This document shows positions 41,518 to 50,975 of a stretch of DNA of 64,000 nt, piece after piece. A program made the translations under genes and the position numbers. The stretch is taken from the NCBI GenBank assembly GCA_963776465.1, contig CAVZMV010000002.1, positions 248,001 through 312,000 of the forward strand. Direction: 5' to 3'. This DNA is from DASRHK01 sp963776465. GTDB lineage: Bacteria > Pseudomonadota > Gammaproteobacteria > Nevskiales > Nevskiaceae. The notes below the pieces were generated by a model that saw only the letters and a list, made by a program, of their open reading frames with translations, searched no databases and was not told the origin of the DNA. Every line of letters begins with the position of its first letter. Position 1 is the stretch's first letter.

Positions 41518-42389
41518 TGCTCAAGTTCCTCGTGCGAACGCTGTTGTTCATCCCCGCCTGCGCAATCGCGCTGACGGTGCTGCCGGTCGTGGCGCTGCGA
41601 TGGATGCCGCCGCCGACCACCAGCTTCATGCTGCAAAGCCCGGTGCAGCCGGTGCAGTACCAATGGGTCCCCGCCGACCAGATCGCGGACGTGATGCGCA
41701 AGGCGGTCGTCGCATCGGAGGATCAGAAGTTCTGGACGCACGATGGCTTCGACGTCGAGGCAATGCAGAAGGCCATGGAGCACAACGCCAGGCACAAGAA
41801 GATTCGCGGTGGGTCGACGATCAGCCAGCAGACCGCGAAGAATCTTTTCCTGTGGCCCGGCGGCGGTTACCTGCGCAAAGGCATCGAGGCGTACTTCACG
41901 GTTCTGATGGAGGCGCTCTGGTCCAAGCAGCGCATCCTGGAGATCTACCTCAACGTCGCCGAGTTTGGACCCGGTGTCTACGGCGTCGAAGCGGCAGCGC
42001 GCGCATACATCGGAAAAACGGCAGCCCGCATCAACGCCGAGGAAGCGGCCCGGCTTGCGGCGGTATTGCCGAGCCCCCGTCGCTGGAGAGCCAAGGCTCC
42101 CGGTCCTTACGTGCAGAGCCGCGCCGGCTGGATTCTCCGGCAGATGGGTTACGGCCGTGCGGTTGAAGACGACGAGGAGCCGATGGCGCCGGCGGGCGAC
42201 GGATCGGAAACAGACGAGTCCACAGAAGAGGCGCCGGGGGCCGCGGCACAGCCTGCGCGTCCGGCATCCGCAGAACCTTCTGCATCGGAAGAGTCTTCTG
42301 CGTCGGACGACTCGGTTCCCACACAAGACCAAACGTCGACGCAAGCCCCGACCGAGACTGCGCCTCCGGAGCCGGACATCGCTGAGTGA
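41517..42389 (+). CDS. mtgA: Monofunctional biosynthetic peptidoglycan transglycosylase
   Basis: MtgA polymerises glycan strands from lipid II at the inner membrane. The 290-residue protein has one N-terminal membrane helix (FLVRTLLFIPACAIALTVLP), the catalytic Glu segment VVASEDQKFWTHDGFD, GGSTISQQTAKNLFLW, RILEIYLNVAEFGPGVYG and EAARLAAVLPSPRRW. The last 75 residues or so are Ser/Glu/Pro/Ala-rich and probably disordered, beyond the usual length of about 230. I chose ATG 41517, which overlaps the permease stop, rather than an in-frame ATG at 41475. Confidence 0.93.
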   Translation: MLKFLVRTLLFIPACAIALTVLPVVALRWMPPPTTSFMLQSPVQPVQYQWVPADQIADVMRKAVVASEDQKFWTHDGFDVEAMQKAMEHNARHKKIRGGSTISQQTAKNLFLWPGGGYLRKGIEAYFTVLMEALWSKQRILEIYLNVAEFGPGVYGVEAAARAYIGKTAARINAEEAARLAAVLPSPRRWRAKAPGPYVQSRAGWILRQMGYGRAVEDDEEPMAPAGDGSETDESTEEAPGAAAQPARPASAEPSASEESSASDDSVPTQDQTSTQAPTETAPPEPDIAE

Positions 42390-42699
42390 TGCCGCGTCGG
42401 ACTCGCGCAGCGCTCAAGTCACCTTACAAAGCGAAGATAAGTATCGGTGCCACAAGCGCGCGCGTGACCTACACACAGAATCTGTGGATAACACTGTGCG
42501 AAACTCATCTCCGCGGCCATTGGAACCGCCGTGGCTGCGTGGTTTCGTCCTCATCGGGCATTCTGTAGCCAATTCGCAATGGGTCCGTCGATCAAGAGTT
42601 TATTCGGTCAGCAATCCCCGCCGGTGTCGCCGGATGGCTGCAGTATCTACATCACGGTCGTGTCTCAGTCTTTGTGCATAACTGACGTGTAAGTAAGCG
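42390..42699. other. 310-bp gene-free region with two DnaA-box matches
   Basis: No coding sequence is convincing here, and GC content is visibly lower than around it. The minus strand carries TTATCCACA at 42491-42483 and TTATGCACA at 42681-42673, both fitting TTATNCACA. A near-palindrome CACAGAATCTGTG (42474-42486) overlaps the first box. The region must also hold the thiD promoter. No TPP riboswitch was seen. Neighbouring genes are not those of a typical oriC. Confidence 0.5.
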
Positions 42700-43476
42700 A
42701 TGCCCGCTTCGCCCCCCTCTCAAGTGCTCTGCCTGGCTGGACACGATCCGACGGGCGGTGCAGGAATCCAGGCCGACATCGAGACCTGCGCCGCGCTGGG
42801 CGCGCACGCGCTCACGGTCATCACCGCGCACACCGTGCAGGACACACAGGACGTGCAGCGCGTGTCCGCTGTGGCCCCGATCCTGCTGGCGGCACAACTG
42901 GAACTGCTCTTGGCCGACTGCGCGCCCACTGCCGCGAAGGTGGGACTGCTGGGCGACACGGCGCAGGTCCCGGTGCTGGCCCAGCATCTGAACGCGCTCG
43001 ACGTGCCGGTAGTGCTGGATCCGATCCTGCGCGCAGGCGGGGGACGCAACCTCGCCACCGCCGAGCTCCGCGCGGAAATGCTGCATGTGCTGCTCCCGCT
43101 CGTGCACGTGCTGACGCCCAACGCCGAGGAAGCGCGGCTGCTGTGCGGCGATGCCGATCTGCAGCGCTGCGGAAAAATGCTTCTCGACCGCGGGGCGAGA
43201 TCGGTGCTGATCACCGGCGGCGACGAGCCGGGAGAATCCGTGGTCGATCTGCTGTTCCTGTCGTCGGGCGAGGTCCGCCGTTTGACCCGTGCCCGCCTTC
43301 CACAGCGATTCCACGGCGCCGGCTGCACGCTGGCCGCCGCGATTGCCGCGTTTCTCGCACGCGGTGAGCCCCTGCTCGACGCGGTTGAGCAAGCGAGGGC
43401 CTACGTCCTGGTCGCGCTCGAGCGTGCTTACCCGATCGGCGCGGGAAGGCTGATTCCCGGTCGCGCGAAGACATGA
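42700..43476 (+). CDS. thiD: Hydroxymethylpyrimidine/phosphomethylpyrimidine kinase
   Basis: ThiD phosphorylates HMP and HMP-phosphate for thiamine synthesis. The 258-residue ribokinase-like protein has CLAGHDPTGGAGIQADIETCAALGA, VVLDPILRAGGGRNL, LTPNAEEARLLCG, VLITGGDE and the C-terminal FHGAGCTLAAAIAAFLARG with the catalytic Gly-Ala-Gly-Cys. It overlaps thiE by four bases. Confidence 0.95.
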   Translation: MPASPPSQVLCLAGHDPTGGAGIQADIETCAALGAHALTVITAHTVQDTQDVQRVSAVAPILLAAQLELLLADCAPTAAKVGLLGDTAQVPVLAQHLNALDVPVVLDPILRAGGGRNLATAELRAEMLHVLLPLVHVLTPNAEEARLLCGDADLQRCGKMLLDRGARSVLITGGDEPGESVVDLLFLSSGEVRRLTRARLPQRFHGAGCTLAAAIAAFLARGEPLLDAVEQARAYVLVALERAYPIGAGRLIPGRAKT

Positions 43477-44102
43477 GCGCCGGACTGCGTGGTCTCTATG
43501 CCGTCACGTCTGCCAGTATTTGCCGCTCGACCGACAGCCTCACTCGCGCGGTCGAGCAAGCGCTCGCCGGCGGGGCGCGCCTCATCCAGTACCGGAACAA
43601 GGAGTCTGGAGACGCGGATCGCATCGACCAGGCCCGCGCGCTGTTGGGCCTCTGCAAGAACCACCGGGCGTTGCTGATCATCAACGACGATCCCACCCTG
43701 GCCGCGACCGTCGGTGCGCACGGCGTGCATCTGGGCCGCTCGGATCCGGCCATCGCCATGGCCCGCGCCGTTTGCGGCCCGCGCGCGATCATCGGTGTCA
43801 GCTGCGGCAGCTCGCTTGATCACGCAGCAGGCGCGGTGGATCAGGGCGCCGATTACGTTGCCTTCGGCCGTTTCTTCCCGTCCCGCACCAAGCCCGACGC
43901 ACCGGCGGCGGAGCTGTCGCTGCTGCGGGCCGCACGTGCGCGAATGCCGGGCACTCCGATCTGCGCAATCGGCGGCATCAGCGCAAGCGTTGCCCGCAGC
44001 GTCGTCGACAGCGGTGCTGACCTCCTCGCGGCAGTCGATGGCGTGTTCGGCGCCGACGACATCCGCAGCGCCGCCGCCGCCTTGGCGGGTGCATTCGCCT
44101 GA
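43473..44102 (+). CDS. thiE: Thiamine-phosphate synthase
   Basis: ThiE joins HMP-pyrophosphate and thiazole phosphate. The 209-residue TIM barrel shows GLYAVTS, GGARLIQYRNKES, LLIINDDPTLAATVGAHGVHLGRSD, IGVSCGSSLDHAAGAVDQGADYVAFGRFFPSRTK and CAIGGISASVARSVVDSGADLLAAVDGVF. The start ATG overlaps the thiD stop, indicating coupled translation. Confidence 0.95.
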   Translation: MSAGLRGLYAVTSASICRSTDSLTRAVEQALAGGARLIQYRNKESGDADRIDQARALLGLCKNHRALLIINDDPTLAATVGAHGVHLGRSDPAIAMARAVCGPRAIIGVSCGSSLDHAAGAVDQGADYVAFGRFFPSRTKPDAPAAELSLLRAARARMPGTPICAIGGISASVARSVVDSGADLLAAVDGVFGADDIRSAAAALAGAFA

Positions 44103-44154
44103 CGGGCCGGCCAAGACCGATACAATCGCGGCTTGTCGCCCCGGCCGATTCGAA

Positions 44155-45438
44155 ATGACCCGCTCCGAGTCCCTGTTCCAGCGCGCGCAGCGAAGCATTC
44201 CCGGGGGCGTCAACTCCCCGGTGCGTGCATTCCGTGCCGTCGGCGGCTCGCCCCGGTTCATCGCCCGCGCAGAGGGCGCGCACCTGTACGACGTCGATGG
44301 CAACGACTACATCGACTACGTCGGCTCGTGGGGTCCCATGATCCTCGGTCACCAGCAGCCGCAGGTGCGGGCAGCGATCGCCGCGCAGCTGGAGATCGGC
44401 GTTTCCTATGGCGCGCCCACCGAGCTGGAAGTGGAGATGGCGGAGCTTCTGGTGGCGCGCGTTCCTGGCCTGGAACAGGTCCGCATGTGCAACTCCGGGA
44501 CCGAGGCCACGATGAGCGCGCTGCGTCTGGCGCGCGGCGCGACCTCCCGCGACTTCATCGTCAAGTTCGAGGGGTGCTATCACGGCCACGGAGACGCCCT
44601 GCTGGTGAAGGCCGGCTCCGGAGCCCTGACGTTCGGCGTGCCGACCTCGCCCGGTGTGCCGGCGGAGCTGGCGCGCTTCACGCTGACCGCGACCTACAAC
44701 GACCTGGAGTCGGTGCGGCGACTGTTCGAGCAGCAGCCCGATCGCATCGCCTGTGTCATCGTCGAGCCGGTCGCCGGCAACATGAACTGTGTTCCGCCAG
44801 CCGCCAGTTTCCTGGCGGGCTTGAGGGAGCTGTGCACGCATCACGGCGCCGTGCTCATCTTCGACGAGGTGATGACCGGCTTTCGCGTGCATCCCCGCGG
44901 CGCCGCCGGTCTGTATGGAGTGACGCCGGACCTCGTAACGCTCGGAAAGATCATCGGTGGCGGGCTGCCGGTGGGGGCGTTCGGCGGTCGGCGCGACCTC
45001 ATGTCGCACCTTGCGCCCGTGGGTCCGGTCTATCAGGCAGGGACGCTGTCGGGAAATCCGCTGGCCATGGCAGCGGGGCTCGCGACCCTGCGCCAGCTGG
45101 ACGACGAAGCGTTGTACGCGCGGATGGCGACGTTCACCCAGCGGCTGCTGGCGGGACTGCGCGAAGCCGCTGCCGCTGCGGGCGTCCCGTTCGCCACCAG
45201 CCAGATCGGCAGCATGTTCGGGCTCTTCTTCAACGCGCGCGCCCCCGGCAGCTTCGCCGAGGTGATGCAGTCCGACGCATCCGCGTTCAAGACCTTCTTC
45301 CACGCAATGCTGGCGCGCGGCGTCTATCTGGCTCCTTCGGCTTACGAAGCGGGATTTGTTTCCGCCGCGCACGGCGAGCCCGAGCTTGCGGCCACGCTGG
45401 ATGCGGCCCGCTCGAGCTTTGCAGCCCTGAAGAGCTGA
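44155..45438 (+). CDS. hemL: Glutamate-1-semialdehyde 2,1-aminomutase
   Basis: HemL makes 5-aminolevulinate from glutamate-1-semialdehyde for haem. The 427-residue PLP enzyme has LFQRAQRSIPGGVNSPVRAF, DYVGSWGPMILGHQQP, MCNSGTEATMSALRLARG, FEGCYHGHGDALLVKAGSG, LIFDEVMTGFRV and the PLP lysine in TLGKIIGGGLPVGAFGGR. A TACAAT at 44121-44126 may give it its own promoter after thiE. Haem supply fits the large cytochrome oxidase cluster nearby. Confidence 0.97.
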   Translation: MTRSESLFQRAQRSIPGGVNSPVRAFRAVGGSPRFIARAEGAHLYDVDGNDYIDYVGSWGPMILGHQQPQVRAAIAAQLEIGVSYGAPTELEVEMAELLVARVPGLEQVRMCNSGTEATMSALRLARGATSRDFIVKFEGCYHGHGDALLVKAGSGALTFGVPTSPGVPAELARFTLTATYNDLESVRRLFEQQPDRIACVIVEPVAGNMNCVPPAASFLAGLRELCTHHGAVLIFDEVMTGFRVHPRGAAGLYGVTPDLVTLGKIIGGGLPVGAFGGRRDLMSHLAPVGPVYQAGTLSGNPLAMAAGLATLRQLDDEALYARMATFTQRLLAGLREAAAAAGVPFATSQIGSMFGLFFNARAPGSFAEVMQSDASAFKTFFHAMLARGVYLAPSAYEAGFVSAAHGEPELAATLDAARSSFAALKS

Positions 45439-45444
45439 GCGGCC

Positions 45445-47403
45445 GTGGAATGGCTGCAGCACATCGTCGACTGGGCGCAAGCGCATCCAGACCTGTCGCT
45501 GGCGGCGGCGTTTGCGCTGGGGCTCGTCGAATGCATCGTCTTCATCGGACTGTTCCTGCCGGGCGCTGCCCTGCTGTTCGCCATCGGCGCGCTGGTGTCG
45601 CTGGACGCGCTGCCGTTCGCCCCGACGATGATGCTCATCGCCTCGGGCGCGCTCATCGGTGACATCGCAAGCTACGAGCTCGGTCGACGCTACGGCGTAG
45701 CGCTGTTCCGGCGGCCTTTCTTCGCGCGTCGTCCGGGACTGATCAACAAAGGCGGCGCCTTCTTCACCAAGCACGGCGGCAAGGGCCTGGTCCTGGCACA
45801 CCTGATCGGCCCGCTGCGGCCGCTGGTTCCCGCGATTGCAGGCACCTACGGTCTGTCGCGGCCGCGGTTCCTGGTCGCGATCGTGCCCGCCGCCATCGCC
45901 TGGACGCTGGTGTACGTCCTGCCGGGCGTTGCCTTCGGTGCCTCGCTCGGGCTCGCGGCAGAAGTCACCAAGCGACTTGCCATCGTGATGCTCGTCGCGG
46001 CCGGCAGCCTGTGGCTCGCCTTCTGGGTGTCCCGCAGGGCCGTCCTCGTTCTGGGGCGCAACGCGGAAAACTGGCTCAACCGGCTCACCGATTGGAGCCA
46101 CCGCCATGGACCCTTCGCGCGCTTGGGCGCGGTCGCCGATCCGCGTCAGCCTGAGCTTCCGGCCCTCGTGAGCCTGGGAATCGTCCTGCTCGTCGTTGCG
46201 GCTGTCGTGCTCGGCACGACGTGGGCGTTGGGCGGCAGGCCTCCCAGCATGGATCTCTACGCGCACGATGCGATGCTGCACCTGCGCGAGCCGTGGGGCG
46301 TGCGTTTCGCAGCAATTGCCATGTCGCCCGGGGAGCCCTTCGCCTATGGCAGCTTCGTCGCCGCGCTGATGGTGGTGATGGCGCTGCAGAAGCGCTGGGA
46401 TGTGCTGCGACACCTGCTGGTGGTGATGGTGTTCGGCATTCTTTCGTATCTGCTTCTGACCTTCATGCCGGGACTGCACGCGACACCCGAAGCGGGGCCG
46501 CTGCGCCTGCGGCAGGACCTGGTTCTGCCGATCGCCATCTACGGGCTGGTGCCGCTGCTGTTCGACAGCGGCGCGACGATCAATCGCCGCATCCTCGCCT
46601 ATGGCCTGGTCACCGCGATGCTGCTGTTCGTCGTGCTCAGCCGCTTCTACCTGGGCGCGAGCTGGCTCAGCGTCGGCCTGACCACGTTGCTGGTGGCCGT
46701 GATCTGGACCGCCGGCGTCGGCGTGAGCTTCCGGCGTCACGGCGCACGCGACCTTCAGCTGCGCAGCCTCTGGCCAGCGGTGATCGCGTTGATCGTGGGC
46801 GTGGCCGTCGGCAGCCCTGCCGCGCGCTCACGGATGCAGACAGCGGCTCCCGAGCTGGCTGCCCGCCCCATGGCGATGTTGGACTGGTGGGACGACGGCT
46901 GGCGCCGGCTGCCGACGCGCCGCATCGATCTGGCCGGGCGCGACAAGCAGATGCTCAACGTGCAATGGGCTGGCCAGCTGCCCGCGATCCGGCGCTCGCT
47001 GGAAGACCTGGGCTGGGAAGCACCGCCGCGCCTGGGCTTTGCCACCGGCTTGCGCTGGCTGGCGACGAGCGGCCCCATTGCGGACGTGCCGCTGATGCCG
47101 CGCATGCATGCAGGACATTACGCGGGGCTGACGATGCGTCACGGCCAGGACGATGACCGTCAGCTGCTGGTGCGCTTGTGGCCCTCGGGCTATGTGCTGG
47201 ATGGCGTGACGCCGCTCTGGATCGGCACCGTCAACGGCCAGCGCGCCGGCGAGTTCTTCCGGCTGCTGCGCTATCCAGTCAGCGGAGCCAGCTACAGCCC
47301 GGCGCTCGCGACGCTGACTCCCCATGGCTTCGAGATCCGGGACGTCCACCGTTCGTCGGCGTCGTTCCCCACCCGCCTGCTGCGTCCGGCGAAGGAGCGC
47401 TGA
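45445..47403 (+). CDS. DedA / PAP2-like / LssY C-terminal membrane protein
   Basis: The 652-residue protein has an N-terminal DedA domain (residues about 1-200; FIGLFLPGAALLFAIGAL, GDIASYELGRRYG, LIGPLRPLVPAIAG), a central six-helix region corresponding to PAP2 (about 235-430) and a soluble LssY-C-like domain (about 450-640). The PAP2 part is degenerate: the KX6RP and PSGH motifs are missing and the third motif reads SRFYLGASWLSVG, without its His and Asp. It probably works in membrane lipid handling through the DedA part. The start is GTG, six bases after hemL. Confidence 0.82.
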   Translation: MEWLQHIVDWAQAHPDLSLAAAFALGLVECIVFIGLFLPGAALLFAIGALVSLDALPFAPTMMLIASGALIGDIASYELGRRYGVALFRRPFFARRPGLINKGGAFFTKHGGKGLVLAHLIGPLRPLVPAIAGTYGLSRPRFLVAIVPAAIAWTLVYVLPGVAFGASLGLAAEVTKRLAIVMLVAAGSLWLAFWVSRRAVLVLGRNAENWLNRLTDWSHRHGPFARLGAVADPRQPELPALVSLGIVLLVVAAVVLGTTWALGGRPPSMDLYAHDAMLHLREPWGVRFAAIAMSPGEPFAYGSFVAALMVVMALQKRWDVLRHLLVVMVFGILSYLLLTFMPGLHATPEAGPLRLRQDLVLPIAIYGLVPLLFDSGATINRRILAYGLVTAMLLFVVLSRFYLGASWLSVGLTTLLVAVIWTAGVGVSFRRHGARDLQLRSLWPAVIALIVGVAVGSPAARSRMQTAAPELAARPMAMLDWWDDGWRRLPTRRIDLAGRDKQMLNVQWAGQLPAIRRSLEDLGWEAPPRLGFATGLRWLATSGPIADVPLMPRMHAGHYAGLTMRHGQDDDRQLLVRLWPSGYVLDGVTPLWIGTVNGQRAGEFFRLLRYPVSGASYSPALATLTPHGFEIRDVHRSSASFPTRLLRPAKER

Positions 47404-47404
47404 C

Positions 47405-48325
47405 ATGGCCGAGAATCCGGTCAGCAAGCTGCGCTCGCGGCTCAACCGCGGCAACTCGTGGCTGACCTACGATCTGGGGCGGCTATTCACCGCCGACAAG
47501 CTCGGTGATGACGCGATCGAGGAGCTGGAGACACGCCTGCTGATGGCGGATGCCGGCGTGGAAGTGACGACCTGGATCACGGAGCGTCTGGGCGCGAGCG
47601 TGCGTGCCGGCCGTATCAAGACGGAGCAGCAGCTGCGCAGCGAGTTGCGGGGCATCGTCGTCGAATTGCTGGGGCCGGTCGCGCAGCCCCTGGCGATTCC
47701 GGACTTCATCCGGCCGTACATCCTGTTCGTGGCGGGCGTGAACGGCGTGGGCAAGACGACCACGATCGGAAAGCTCGCCCTGCGCTTCAAGACCGAAGGA
47801 CACACCGTCATGCTGGCCGCGGGAGACACCTTCCGGGCAGCGGCGGTCGAGCAGCTCCAGGTCTGGGCGGACCGCGCCGGAGTGCCCTGCATGTCGCAGG
47901 GCGCGGGGGCGGACTCGGCGTCGGTGATCTTCGATGCAGTGCAGTCGGCGCGGGCCAGGAAGATCGACGTGGTCATCGCCGATACGGCGGGCCGGCTGCA
48001 TACGCAGGCACACCTGATGGAGGAGCTGCGCAAGATCAAGCGCGTGGTGCAGAAGCACGATCCGTATGCGCCGCACGAGGTGATGCTGGTAGTGGACGCC
48101 ACCACCGGCAGCAACGCGCTCACGCAGGCCGTGCAGTTCCACGAAGCCATCGGCCTCACCGGCATCACCATCACCAAGCTCGACGGCACGGCCAAAGGTG
48201 GCATCCTGCTCGCCATCGCGCGGAGACTGTCGCTGCCGATCCGCTTCATCGGCGTCGGCGAAGCGGCCGAGGATCTGCAGCCCTTCGATGCCAAGGCCTA
48301 CGCCGACGCGCTGGTCGGCCGCTGA
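47405..48325 (+). CDS. ftsY: Signal recognition particle receptor FtsY
   Basis: FtsY is the SRP receptor GTPase that delivers ribosomes to the translocon. The 306-residue protein is nearly only the NG domain: RLLMADAGVEVTTWI, G1 FVAGVNGVGKTTTIGKLA, AAGDTFRAAAVEQLQVWA, IADTAGRLHTQAHLMEEL, TKLDGTAKGG and FIGVGEAAEDLQPF. The acidic N-terminal A domain of many homologs is almost absent. ATG 47405 follows the DedA stop by one base. ftsE follows after nine bases. Confidence 0.96.
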   Translation: MAENPVSKLRSRLNRGNSWLTYDLGRLFTADKLGDDAIEELETRLLMADAGVEVTTWITERLGASVRAGRIKTEQQLRSELRGIVVELLGPVAQPLAIPDFIRPYILFVAGVNGVGKTTTIGKLALRFKTEGHTVMLAAGDTFRAAAVEQLQVWADRAGVPCMSQGAGADSASVIFDAVQSARARKIDVVIADTAGRLHTQAHLMEELRKIKRVVQKHDPYAPHEVMLVVDATTGSNALTQAVQFHEAIGLTGITITKLDGTAKGGILLAIARRLSLPIRFIGVGEAAEDLQPFDAKAYADALVGR

Positions 48326-48334
48326 GCGGTCTGC

Positions 48335-49024
48335 ATGCCGGACATCATCCAGTTCCACGACGTGAGTTACCGCTATCGCGGCGGCGACGAGGTGCTCAGC
48401 CATCTGAGCTTCTCGCTTGCGCAGGGAGAGATGGCCTTCCTGACGGGCCCATCGGGGGCCGGCAAGTCGACGCTGCTCCGGTTGATCGCGGCGCTGGCGC
48501 GGGCGCAGCGCGGCCAGGTCGTGGTCTCCGGCCAGAACCTCGCGAAGCTCAAGCCGCGGCAGGTACCCGCATACCGCCAGCAGCTCGGCCTGATCTTCCA
48601 GAACTTCAACCTGCTGCACGACCGGACGGTCTTCGACAACGTCGCCCTGCCGCTGGTGATCCGGGGCTACGCGCACACGGACATCGGCAAGCGCGTGCGC
48701 GCAGCGCTGGACTCGGTCGGCCTGCTCGGGCGGGAGAAGGTCTATCCGCTGCGCCTGGCTGGCGGCGAGCAGCAGCGCGTCGGCATCGCCCGCGCGATCG
48801 TGACGCGACCGGCGGTGCTGCTGGCCGACGAGCCCACCGGCAACCTCGATCCGCAGATGGCGCGCGAGGTGATGCAGATCTTCGCGCGCTTCAACGAGGT
48901 CGGCGTCAGCGTGCTGGTCGCGTCGCACGCGATCGACCTGATCCGTCAGCTGCCGTACCGGATCCTGCACCTGCAGCGGGGCCGCCTGGCCACCGATGCG
49001 CCGACGGGGCACGTGCGTGGCTAA
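48335..49024 (+). CDS. ftsE: Cell division ATP-binding protein FtsE
   Basis: FtsE is the ATPase of the FtsEX complex that activates septal peptidoglycan hydrolases. The 229-residue ABC protein has FHDVSYRYRGGDEVL, Walker A GPSGAGKSTLLRLIA, the signature LRLAGGEQQRVGIARAIV (AGGEQ instead of SGGEQ), Walker B VLLADEPTGNLDP and the H-loop VLVASHAIDLI. It overlaps ftsX by eight bases. Confidence 0.96.
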   Translation: MPDIIQFHDVSYRYRGGDEVLSHLSFSLAQGEMAFLTGPSGAGKSTLLRLIAALARAQRGQVVVSGQNLAKLKPRQVPAYRQQLGLIFQNFNLLHDRTVFDNVALPLVIRGYAHTDIGKRVRAALDSVGLLGREKVYPLRLAGGEQQRVGIARAIVTRPAVLLADEPTGNLDPQMAREVMQIFARFNEVGVSVLVASHAIDLIRQLPYRILHLQRGRLATDAPTGHVRG

Positions 49025-49970
49025 TCCGATCTCGGTTCCGGAAGGCGTGTCCCGCCCCAACTGGCTGGTGCGCCTGGTCCAGGCCCATGCGCGAGCGTTC
49101 TTCTTCACGCTGGGCACGCTGGTGCGCAACCCGGTCGGAACGCTGCTGACTACCCTGGTCATCGGCGTCACGCTGGCCCTGCCAGCCGGCTTCCATCTGG
49201 CGCTTCAGCGCGCTTCCGCGCTCAGCTATAGCTGGGAGACCACGACGCAGGTTTCGCTCTTCCTCAAGGATTCCGTAGGCGAAGCCAAGGGCCGCGAGCT
49301 GGCGCGCGACCTGGCGCGGCGCAAGGACGTCAAGCAGGTCCAGTACATCTCGCGCGAGCAGTCGCTGGAGGAGTTCCGGGCGTTGTCGGGATTCGGCGAT
49401 GCGCTCGATGTGCTCGAGTCCAACCCGCTGCCGGCGGTGGTCGCGGTGACGCCATCGGCGAACGCCGCCGATGCGCGCGGTCTCGTCGCCGAGCTGGCCC
49501 GACTTCCGGAAGTGGAAACCGCCAAGTTCGATCAGGAATGGCTGGAGCGGCTGCAGGCGCTGCTGGACCTGGCCAAGCGGGTGGTCTGGGTCACCGCCGC
49601 GCTGCTCGCGCTCGCGGTGATCGTCATCGTCGGCAATACCATCCGCCTGGACCTGCAGGCCCGCCGGGACGAGATCGCGGTGATGAAGCTGATCGGCGCA
49701 CCGGACGCGTTCATCCGCCGGCCGTTCTTCTACGCCGGCCTGTGGTACGGCCTTGCCGGCGGTCTGCTGGCCTGGCTCCTGGTCTTTGCCGGGCAGGCGT
49801 TTCTGGCGGGACCCGCGCAGCGGATCCTGCAGCTCTACGGCGTGGAATCGACTCCCGGCATGCTGTCGATGACGGCCAGCCTGACCCTGCTGGCGGCGGG
49901 GGTGATGCTGGGCTTGGCCGGGGCGCTCGTGACTGTCGGCCGTCACCTCTCCGCGATCGAGCCAGAGTAG
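49017..49970 (+). CDS. ftsX: Cell division protein FtsX
   Basis: FtsX is the membrane partner of FtsE. The 317-residue protein has a cytosolic N-terminus, one helix (LLTTLVIGVTLALPAGFHLAL), an extracellular loop domain (residues about 65-165) and three C-terminal helices; DEIAVMKLIGAPDAFIRRPFFYAG is the conserved cytosolic loop. GTG 49017 (VANPISVPEG) is preferred; an in-frame ATG at 48996 lies deeper inside ftsE. Confidence 0.94.
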   Translation: MANPISVPEGVSRPNWLVRLVQAHARAFFFTLGTLVRNPVGTLLTTLVIGVTLALPAGFHLALQRASALSYSWETTTQVSLFLKDSVGEAKGRELARDLARRKDVKQVQYISREQSLEEFRALSGFGDALDVLESNPLPAVVAVTPSANAADARGLVAELARLPEVETAKFDQEWLERLQALLDLAKRVVWVTAALLALAVIVIVGNTIRLDLQARRDEIAVMKLIGAPDAFIRRPFFYAGLWYGLAGGLLAWLLVFAGQAFLAGPAQRILQLYGVESTPGMLSMTASLTLLAAGVMLGLAGALVTVGRHLSAIEPE

Positions 49971-50005
49971 GCCTAACTCTCTATTTCCGGGAACTTTCCC
50001 GGGCG

Positions 50006-50032
50006 TTAGCACTCTATTATCGCGACTGCTAA
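50006..50032 (+). promoter_or_regulatory. CIRCE operator upstream of rpoH
   Basis: TTAGCACTC (50006-50014), nine bases, GACTGCTAA (50024-50032) matches the CIRCE consensus TTAGCACTC-N9-GAGTGCTAA with one mismatch and exact spacing. CIRCE is bound by the heat-shock repressor HrcA. It lies 26 bases before the rpoH ATG, so HrcA probably represses the heat-shock sigma factor. Confidence 0.9.
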
Positions 50033-50057
50033 ACTGTCGTTCCGGAGGGTGATCAAC

Positions 50058-50927
<870 letters not shown>

Positions 50928-50944
50928 TCGGGACCACCATCACC

Positions 50945-50974
50945 AAAACCCCGCCTCGAGCGGGGTTTTGTTTT
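50945..50974. terminator. Bidirectional terminator between rpoH and ctaB
   Basis: A 10-bp stem AAAACCCCGC (50945-50954) and GCGGGGTTTT (50960-50969) with loop CTCGA is followed by GTTTTT on the plus strand; on the minus strand the stem ends in TTTT as well. It serves both convergent genes. Confidence 0.9.
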
Positions 50975-50975
50975 T

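Noticed and set aside
42390..42699. Possible TPP riboswitch before thiD
   Set aside because: The conserved CTGAGA and ACC-TGATC core segments are absent.
43978..46740. 920-codon minus-strand open frame opposite hemL and the DedA gene
   Set aside because: It is antisense to clear hemL, thiE and DedA genes and its translation is Arg/Gln/His-rich without family features, as expected in GC-rich DNA.
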